Of a stretch of 6,736 nucleotides of DNA, positions 1 through 5,262 are shown piece by piece. The position numbers and the translations under genes are program-made. Under the pieces are notes generated by a model. That model saw only the letters and a list, made by a program, of their open reading frames with translations, was not told the origin of the DNA and ran no database searches. Each line of letters opens with the position of its first letter. Position 1 is the first letter of the stretch. Origin of the DNA: an uncultured Bacteroides sp. (lineage in GTDB: Bacteria; Bacteroidota; Bacteroidia; Bacteroidales; Bacteroidaceae); contig USSR01000382.1 of assembly GCA_900557355.1 (NCBI GenBank), forward strand, positions 1 through 6,736, read 5' to 3'.

Positions 1-216
1 CATATCGATAAGTTCAAGGGCGGTCCGGTAGGGCTTACTACCATTGCTACGGCATTGGGCGAGGATGCCGGAACCGTAGAAGAGGTGTACGAACCGTTCC
101 TGATAAAAGAAGGCTTCCTGAAGCGTACCCCTCGCGGACGTGAAGTAACTGAATTGGCTTATAAACATTTAGGACGTAGTCTTTACGATAGTCAGCGTAC
201 GTTATTTAATGAATAA
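1..216 (+). CDS. ruvB: RuvB Holliday junction branch-migration helicase, C-terminal end (5' end outside window)
   Basis: The frame is open from base 1 and ends at TAA 214-216, giving the last 71 residues. The stretch has the hallmark RuvB C-terminal pattern: [10 protein letters not shown] near the start, then an acidic turn, [19 protein letters not shown] and a final basic tail. This is the winged-helix DNA-binding domain (RuvB_C). In the family, RuvB is the hexameric AAA+ ATPase that, with RuvA, drives branch migration of Holliday junctions in the cytoplasm before RuvC cleavage. The Walker motifs and the rest of the ATPase lie upstream of the window, so their integrity cannot be judged. The stop is only 9 bp before the next start, which suggests shared transcription with the flippase gene. 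Identification is by motif memory, but the pattern is very distinctive. Confidence 0.95.
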   Translation, partial: HIDKFKGGPVGLTTIATALGEDAGTVEEVYEPFLIKEGFLKRTPRGREVTELAYKHLGRSLYDSQRTLFNE

Positions 217-225
217 CGAATAAAA

Positions 226-372
226 ATGAGTGGATTAAAAAGTTTAGCAAAAGAGACAGCTATTTACGGGGTAAGTAGTATTGTAGGACGTTTTCTCAAT
301 TATCTGCTGGTACCTGTATATACGATAGCTTTGCCTGCATCATCGGGAATATATATGCCTGGGTGGCATTGA
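226..372 (+). CDS. 48-residue N-terminal fragment of the interrupted flippase
   Basis: This is the reading frame from the native start, ATG 226, which is preceded by an A-rich leader (AATAAAA) typical of Bacteroides and lies 9 bp after the ruvB stop. Residues 1-38 match the flippase family: an amphipathic basic start followed by the first membrane segment (about residues 12-36). The last eight residues, GIYMPGWH, are out-of-frame sequence after the lesion. If translated alone it would be a single membrane-spanning fragment, probably unstable. It is not an independent gene, and is listed so the two halves of the broken gene are both recorded. Confidence 0.5.
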   Translation: MSGLKSLAKETAIYGVSSIVGRFLNYLLVPVYTIALPASSGIYMPGWH

Positions 373-1652
373 TGCTGGTATTACTGACGTGCGGCATGGA
401 AACGGGATTCTTCCGTTTTGCCAATAAAGGGCAAGATGATCCGATGCGGGTATATTCCACCACCTTGTTGAGCGTAAGTATCGGCTCAGTGGTATTCGTT
501 GTTTTGGGATTGTTGTTTTTAGAACCTATTGCCGGATGGTTAGAATACGGAGAGCACCCTTGGTATATAGGTATGATGATGATTGTGGTGGCAATGGATG
601 CTATTCAAAGTATTCCGTTCGCTTATCTGCGTTATAAGAAACGTCCCATTAAGTTTGCTGCATTGAAGTTGCTGTTTATCTTTCTCAATATTGCTCTCAA
701 TCTTTTCTATTACGTTGTTCTGAAAGGGAATGATGTAGGTTATGCTTTCCTTTTCAATCTGGTATGTACCTCTGTTGTCATGTTGTGCATGATACCGGAA
801 CTGAGAGGATTTACCTATGTGCTGGATAGAGAGTTATTGAAACGGATGCTTCGTTACTCCCTGCCATTGGTGATATTGGGTGTGGCAGGTATCTTGAATC
901 AGGTGGCTGATAAGATTATTTTTCCTTTCGTTTATCCCGATGAGGCTGAGGCTACCGTACAACTCGGTATCTACGGAGCTGCCAGTAAGATTGCCATGAT
1001 TATGGCTATGTTTACCCAGGCATTCCGCTTTGCTTATGAACCTTTTGTATTTGGTAAGAGCAAGGAGAAAGATAGCCGTGAGATGTATGCTCAGGCTATG
1101 AAGTTCTTTATCATCTTTACTTTACTCGCCTTCCTGGCAGTGATGTTTTATCTGGACATTCTGCGCCATATCATCGGGCGTGATTATTGGGACGGATTAC
1201 GGGTAGTACCCATCGTTATGGCAGCGGAAATCTTTATGGGCATTTATTTCAACCTGTCTTTCTGGTACAAGCTGATTGATGAAACCCGTTGGGGGGCTTA
1301 TTTTTCATTGACGGGCTGCACCATCCTGATATTGATGAATATATTTCTGATCCCGAAGTATGGTTATATTGCTTGTGCCTGGGCTGGATTTACAGGATAT
1401 GGCGTTGCTATGTTGCTTTCTTACTTTGTGGGTCAGAAGAAATATCCGATACAGTATGATTTGAAGGCAATCGGTATGTATGTGCTTCTTGCTGCTGTGC
1501 TTTATCTTGCTGCCGAATATGTGCCGATAGACAATATCTACCTGCGTATGGCATACCGTACAGTTCTGCTGATACTGTTTATCGCCTACGTTGTGAAGCG
1601 TGATTTGCCGCTGAATCAAATACCAATCCTAAACCGTATCATAAGACATTAG
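372..1652 (+). CDS. Polysaccharide flippase, downstream frame lacking the first membrane segment
   Basis: This is the long open part of the flippase gene. A start is possible at ATG 372, which overlaps the upstream TGA as TGATG, or at GTG 363; neither has a clear ribosome-binding site. The protein carries the family signature LLTCGMETGFFRFANK, many hydrophobic helices, the central SLPLVILGVAGILNQVADKII with the charged pair expected in a transport cavity, the TQAFRFAYEPFVF segment, and a C-terminal group of helices resembling the Polysacc_synt_C region. It ends in a basic tail. About 53 N-terminal residues of the intact protein are absent, including the first helix and most of the loop to the second. 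Flippase activity is doubtful for this piece alone. An automatic annotation might call this as a complete gene. Confidence 0.6.
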   Translation: MLVLLTCGMETGFFRFANKGQDDPMRVYSTTLLSVSIGSVVFVVLGLLFLEPIAGWLEYGEHPWYIGMMMIVVAMDAIQSIPFAYLRYKKRPIKFAALKLLFIFLNIALNLFYYVVLKGNDVGYAFLFNLVCTSVVMLCMIPELRGFTYVLDRELLKRMLRYSLPLVILGVAGILNQVADKIIFPFVYPDEAEATVQLGIYGAASKIAMIMAMFTQAFRFAYEPFVFGKSKEKDSREMYAQAMKFFIIFTLLAFLAVMFYLDILRHIIGRDYWDGLRVVPIVMAAEIFMGIYFNLSFWYKLIDETRWGAYFSLTGCTILILMNIFLIPKYGYIACAWAGFTGYGVAMLLSYFVGQKKYPIQYDLKAIGMYVLLAAVLYLAAEYVPIDNIYLRMAYRTVLLILFIAYVVKRDLPLNQIPILNRIIRH

Positions 1653-1667
1653 AATAGTCCGCATGGC

Positions 1668-1700
1668 AAATTGTAAATTGTAAATCGTCAAATTGTAAAT
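1668..1700. repeat. Three copies of AAATTGTAAAT in the gap before the DUF389 gene
   Basis: Identical 11-mers lie at 1668-1678, 1675-1685 (overlapping the first by 4 bp) and 1690-1700. The longer form CAAATTGTAAAT occurs at 1667-1678 and 1689-1700, exactly 22 bp apart, or about two helical turns. The block makes up most of the 51-bp gap between the flippase stop and ATG 1704. It has no match to the Bacteroides promoter pattern TAnnTTTG. AT-rich leaders of this kind help translation in Bacteroidetes, and 22-bp spacing would also suit a regulator binding one face of the DNA. The repeat itself is seen; any function is inference. Confidence 0.7.
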
Positions 1701-1703
1701 GAT

Positions 1704-3077
1704 ATGATGGAAACACCTGAACAAAACCGAAATGTTTTTGCCGTTAAAAAGTTCCTGAGCGAGTATCTTGATCTGAGAAAAGACAAGGACAATGAGCTGG
1801 AAACAGTAGACTCCATCCGCAAAGGAGTAGAGTTTAAAGGGGCTAACCTGTGGATTTTGATCTTTGCCATTTTTATGGCATCATTAGGACTGAATGTTAA
1901 TTCCACGGCCGTAATCATCGGTGCCATGTTGATTTCTCCACTGATGGGACCTATCATGGGGGTGGGACTTTCTGTCGGTCTGAATGACTTTGAATTGATG
2001 AAACGTTCACTGAAGAGCTTTCTGATAACGACTCTGTTCAGTGTAACCACAGCTACTGTCTTCTTTCTTGTAAGCCCTGTTGCCGAAGGACAGTCGGAGC
2101 TTCTGGCACGTACTTCACCTACGATTTATGACGTATTCATCGCATTGATGGGCGGTCTTGCCGGTGTAGTTGCCCTGTCTACCAAGGAGAAAGGAAACGT
2201 AATTCCTGGTGTTGCCATTGCCACTGCTTTGATGCCGCCGCTCTGTACGGCAGGCTACGGGCTGGCAACGGGTAATCTGGTTTATTTTCTTGGGGCATTC
2301 TATCTCTACTTCATTAATTCGGTATTTATCAGTCTTGCCACGTTTGCCGGAGTGCGTGTGATGCACTTCCAGCGTAAAGAGTTTGTGGACAAGAAGCGGG
2401 AGAAGAAAGTACGCCAATACATAATACTGATTGCCGTGCTGACCATGTGTCCGGCTGTTTACCTGACGGTAGGGATCATTCAGAGCACTTTCTATGAGAG
2501 TGCCGCCAATCGGTTTGTTGCCGAACAGCTTTCTTTTGAGAATACACAGGTATTGGATAAAAAAATCCATTATCATGGCAGCAAGGACAATGAGATACGC
2601 GTGGTACTGATCGGACAAGAAGTTCCTGAGGCTTCGATTGCCATTGCCCGTAGTAAGATGAAGGATTACAAGTTAGGTGAAACCAAACTGATTGTTCTTC
2701 AGGGAATGAATAACGAAGCTGTGGATATTTCTTCTATCCGGGCTATGGTGATGGAAGACTTCTATAAGAACAGTGAAGAACGACTGGTGGAACAAACAAA
2801 GAAGATTACAGTGCTGGAACAGAGCCTGGCAAGATATAAATCTTTCGATGAATTGGGCAAAACGATTGTTCCGGAGCTAAAAGTTCTCTATCCATCAGTG
2901 AAAACCGTTTCTATCTCTCATGCCATAGAACTGACGATTGATTCGGTACGGACAGATACCATTACACTTGCCGTACTGAAGTTTGGCAAGCATCCCGACG
3001 CCCACGAGAAACAAAAGATTACCGAATGGTTAAAAGCACGTACGGGAGCGAAACAATTAAGACTGATTGCAGAATAA
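1704..3077 (+). CDS. DUF389 family inner-membrane protein with a duplicated soluble tail
   Basis: This 457-residue protein starts at ATG 1704 or 1707 and ends at TAA 3075-3077. The N-terminal half is a DUF389 domain: VEFKGANLWILIFAIFMASL (43-61), the signature NSTAVIIGAMLISPLMGPIM (66-85), and NVIPGVAIATALMPPLC (165-181). There are about six membrane segments from 47 to 215 and a seventh at about 238-259. The roughly 200 residues after the last segment are soluble and appear to hold two similar alpha/beta units (about 268-334 and 383-457) joined by a likely coiled coil (about 355-380). The biochemical role of DUF389 proteins is not established to my knowledge; transport or sensing are guesses. 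A basic stretch (KEFVDKKREKKVRQ, 225-238) between the membrane parts suggests a cytoplasmic side there. The gene lies 16 bp ahead of the peptidase gene in the same direction, compatible with co-transcription. Confidence 0.9.
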   Translation: MMETPEQNRNVFAVKKFLSEYLDLRKDKDNELETVDSIRKGVEFKGANLWILIFAIFMASLGLNVNSTAVIIGAMLISPLMGPIMGVGLSVGLNDFELMKRSLKSFLITTLFSVTTATVFFLVSPVAEGQSELLARTSPTIYDVFIALMGGLAGVVALSTKEKGNVIPGVAIATALMPPLCTAGYGLATGNLVYFLGAFYLYFINSVFISLATFAGVRVMHFQRKEFVDKKREKKVRQYIILIAVLTMCPAVYLTVGIIQSTFYESAANRFVAEQLSFENTQVLDKKIHYHGSKDNEIRVVLIGQEVPEASIAIARSKMKDYKLGETKLIVLQGMNNEAVDISSIRAMVMEDFYKNSEERLVEQTKKITVLEQSLARYKSFDELGKTIVPELKVLYPSVKTVSISHAIELTIDSVRTDTITLAVLKFGKHPDAHEKQKITEWLKARTGAKQLRLIAE

Positions 3078-3093
3078 TTTAATACGAAATAGA

Positions 3094-5229
3094 ATGAAGC
3101 TAAAGTATATACTGATTGTTGCTTGCAGCCTCTTCACGTTGACGGGACGGGCGGACGAAGGTATGTGGATGCTGGGAAACCTGAATAAACAGACCCGTAA
3201 GGCTATGAAAGAACTTGGCCTGCAAATGCCTGCTGATAAACTATATAATCCGAAGAAGCCGTCGTTGAAAGATGCGGTAGTCAGTTTCGGAGGATTTTGT
3301 TCCGGAGTGGTAGTGTCGGAAGACGGGCTGGTGTTTACCAATCATCACTGTGGTTTCAGCAGTGTGCAGCAGCATTCATCAGTGGAGCATGATTACCTGA
3401 AAAATGGCTTCGTAGCCCATAGCCGGGCAGAGGAATTGCCTAATCCGGAGCTTTACGTTCGCTTTCTGCTTCGTACGGAAGATGTGACCAAGCGTGTGTT
3501 GGGAGCCGTTAAGCCTTCGATGAGCGAAATGGAACGTTCCAGTGCGGTAGACTCTATGATGATGGTAATAGGTGGTGAGGTATCCCTGAAAGACTCCACT
3601 TTGCTTGGCGTGGTAGATGCTTATTATGGAGGCAATGAGTTCTGGCTCTCCGTTTACCGCGATTTCAACGATGTGCGGCTGGTGTTTGCACCTCCTTCCT
3701 CTGTCGGTAAGTTCGGTTGGGATACGGATAATTGGGTATGGCCCCGGCATACAGGAGATTTCTGTGTGTTTCGTATTTATGCAGACCGCAAGAACAGGCC
3801 TGCCGATTACTCTCCCGACAATGTCCCGTATCACCCGGAATATGTGGCACCGATTTCACTGGATGGCTATAAGGAAGGCTCTTTCTGTATGACGATAGGC
3901 TATCCGGGAAGTACGGAACGTTATCTTTCTTCATTCGGCATCGAGGAAATGATGAATAATTCCAATCAGGCACAGATTGATATTCGTGGTGTGAAGCAAG
4001 CTATCTGGAAGCGTGAAATGGACAGTAAAGACAGCATACGCATTAAGTATGCTTTTAAATATGATGAAAGCTCCAACTATTGGAAGAACAGTATCGGTGT
4101 TAACCGTGCTATTCGTAAGCTGGGAATCCTAGATAAGAAGCGTGAAATGGAGCAAGAAATCCGTCGGTGGATACAGCAGAACCCGGAAGAACGTGAGAAG
4201 CTTCTTCAACTGTTTACCGACTTGGAACTGAATTATAAGAACCGCCGGGAGGTAAACCGTGCGCAGGCTTACTTTATCGAGTCTTTCCTGTATGGACCGG
4301 AACTGGTGCAGCTTGCTCTGAAGATTCTGAACTTTGACTTTGAAGGAGAGCAAAAAGCTGTTATTGCTGGTTTGAAGGATATCATCGAACAATATTCTAA
4401 TTTGGATCTGGATATAGACAAGGAAGTATTTACGGCGCTGCTGAAGGAGTATCGCTCAAAAGTGGATACCACTTTCCTGCCGGAAATCTACCATACTATC
4501 GCACAGAAATATGATGGTAATGAGAAAGCTTTCGTAGATAGCCTTTATGCAAGTTCTGAGTTGACTACTCCTCGTGGTTTGAAGCGTTTTCTTGAACGGG
4601 ACACTACCTATCAGATTTTCGACGATCCGGCTATTTCATTGGGCATTGATATGCTGACAATGTTGTTCGATATGAATATGCAGACGCAGGCACCTACTAC
4701 GGAAATCATTCGTGGAGAACGCCTTTTGAATGGGGCTATCCGTAGGATGTATGCATCTCGTAATTTCTATCCGGATGCTAATTCCACCATGCGATTGAGT
4801 TTTGGGACAGTATGTGGATATACTCCGTTTGACGGAGCGGAATATGATTATTATACAACGACAAAAGGTGTACTGGAGAAGGTGAAAGCTCATGTGGGAG
4901 ATGTTGATTTTGCAGTACAGCCGGAGTTGGTATCTCTGCTCTCTTCCCGTAATTTTGGAAGATATGCCGATGAAAAGGGCGAAATGAAGGTTTGCTTTAT
5001 TTCTAATAATGATATTACCGGTGGAAATAGCGGGAGTGCGATGTTTAATTCGAAAGGTGAACTTCTCGGATTAGCTTTCGATGGAAATTGGGAGGCTATG
5101 AGCAGCGATATTCTTTATGAACCGAAGATGCAGCGTACCATTGGAGTGGATGTGCGCTATATTTTGTTTATGATTGAGAAGTACGGGAAAGCAGGGAACC
5201 TGATCAAAGAATTGAATATTATCAATTAG
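3094..5229 (+). CDS. S46 family serine dipeptidyl-peptidase, DPP7-like
   Basis: The 711-residue product matches the usual S46 length. ATG 3094 is chosen over an in-frame TTG at 3067 because it gives a clean signal peptide (MKLKYILIVACSLFTLTGRA) with likely cleavage before DEGMW, the usual mature S46 start. The chymotrypsin-like triad is visible: His85 in TNHHCG, Asp222 in RHTGDF and Ser646 in GGNSGSA. Asn213-Trp214 (TDNW), Asn328 (SSNYW) and Asp663 fit the positions known to hold the substrate's free amino end. Residue 664, 18 after the catalytic Ser, is Gly (FDGNWEAM). This is the DPP7 state; DPP11 has Arg there to accept Asp/Glu. A helical region of about 280-560 caps the active site. The enzyme should release dipeptides from peptide N-termini in the periplasm or at the outer membrane, preferring a hydrophobic second residue. 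Confidence 0.95.
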   Translation: MKLKYILIVACSLFTLTGRADEGMWMLGNLNKQTRKAMKELGLQMPADKLYNPKKPSLKDAVVSFGGFCSGVVVSEDGLVFTNHHCGFSSVQQHSSVEHDYLKNGFVAHSRAEELPNPELYVRFLLRTEDVTKRVLGAVKPSMSEMERSSAVDSMMMVIGGEVSLKDSTLLGVVDAYYGGNEFWLSVYRDFNDVRLVFAPPSSVGKFGWDTDNWVWPRHTGDFCVFRIYADRKNRPADYSPDNVPYHPEYVAPISLDGYKEGSFCMTIGYPGSTERYLSSFGIEEMMNNSNQAQIDIRGVKQAIWKREMDSKDSIRIKYAFKYDESSNYWKNSIGVNRAIRKLGILDKKREMEQEIRRWIQQNPEEREKLLQLFTDLELNYKNRREVNRAQAYFIESFLYGPELVQLALKILNFDFEGEQKAVIAGLKDIIEQYSNLDLDIDKEVFTALLKEYRSKVDTTFLPEIYHTIAQKYDGNEKAFVDSLYASSELTTPRGLKRFLERDTTYQIFDDPAISLGIDMLTMLFDMNMQTQAPTTEIIRGERLLNGAIRRMYASRNFYPDANSTMRLSFGTVCGYTPFDGAEYDYYTTTKGVLEKVKAHVGDVDFAVQPELVSLLSSRNFGRYADEKGEMKVCFISNNDITGGNSGSAMFNSKGELLGLAFDGNWEAMSSDILYEPKMQRTIGVDVRYILFMIEKYGKAGNLIKELNIIN

Positions 5230-5242
5230 TGGGCAGGTTCCC
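5194..5242. terminator. Nested inverted repeat over the peptidase stop, possible two-way terminator
   Basis: GGGAACCTG at 5194-5202 pairs perfectly with CAGGTTCCC at 5234-5242. Inside, AATTGA at 5210-5215 pairs with TCAATT at 5222-5227 around a 6-base loop. The structure covers the last codons and the TAG of the peptidase gene and sits just before the end of the convergent gene, where a shared terminator would be expected. Against this, neither strand has a clear T run after the stem and the outer stem encloses a 31-base interior, so it is not a standard intrinsic terminator. The pairing is seen; termination is inferred. Confidence 0.35.
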
Positions 5243-5262
5243 GCATTTCCTGGGGGAGACAA

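Larger units (their letters stand above)
226..1652 (+). pseudogene. Polysaccharide/lipopolysaccharide flippase (Wzx/MATE-like), frame interrupted near base 348
   Basis: ATG 226 opens a protein with the typical Bacteroides flippase N-terminus (MSGLKSLAKETAIYGVSSIV, then GRFLNYLLVPVYT). It stops at TGA 370-372 after 48 residues. The remainder, starting with NIYAWVALMLVLL and GMETGFFRFANK, continues in another frame to TAG 1650-1652. Family members as I remember them have roughly GYGVVTN between the LPA-x-SG and IYAWVAL segments; here that stretch is missing. A loss of 16, 19 or 22 bp would explain both the missing residues and the shift. Restoring 19 bp gives 481 residues, close to the usual family length. 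Intact proteins are multi-pass inner-membrane transporters that flip lipid-linked sugar units for surface polysaccharide. The downstream frame has no further stops, so the lesion is recent, is an assembly error, or is tolerated. Confidence 0.75.

Noticed and set aside
1305..1619. 104-residue minus-strand open frame inside the flippase gene
   Set aside because: It is antisense to clear membrane-protein coding sequence, with no family resemblance and a composition typical of a shadow frame.
1671..1700. Minus-strand resemblance to the Bacteroides -7 promoter element TAnnTTTG (TACAATTTG)
   Set aside because: The spacing is one base too long, it points into the flippase gene, and no gene on that strand needs it.
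2115..2618. 167-residue minus-strand open frame inside the DUF389 gene
   Set aside because: The sense strand encodes a recognisable conserved protein across the whole stretch. The antisense product is rich in His, Arg and Gln and has no recognisable motif.
3067..3093. TTG start extending the S46 peptidase by nine residues into the DUF389 gene
   Set aside because: The added residues (MQNNLIRNR) would sit ahead of a good signal peptide beginning at ATG 3094, and they overlap the previous gene's end. The later ATG matches the family start.
3118..3126. Possible lipobox IVAC in the peptidase signal sequence (Cys11)
   Set aside because: The Cys comes too early for a lipoprotein signal, and cleavage before DEGMW is the normal S46 pattern.
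3379..3973. Several open frames on both strands inside the S46 gene
   Set aside because: They overlap the region encoding the catalytic Asp of the peptidase and have no coherent domain; all are shadows.
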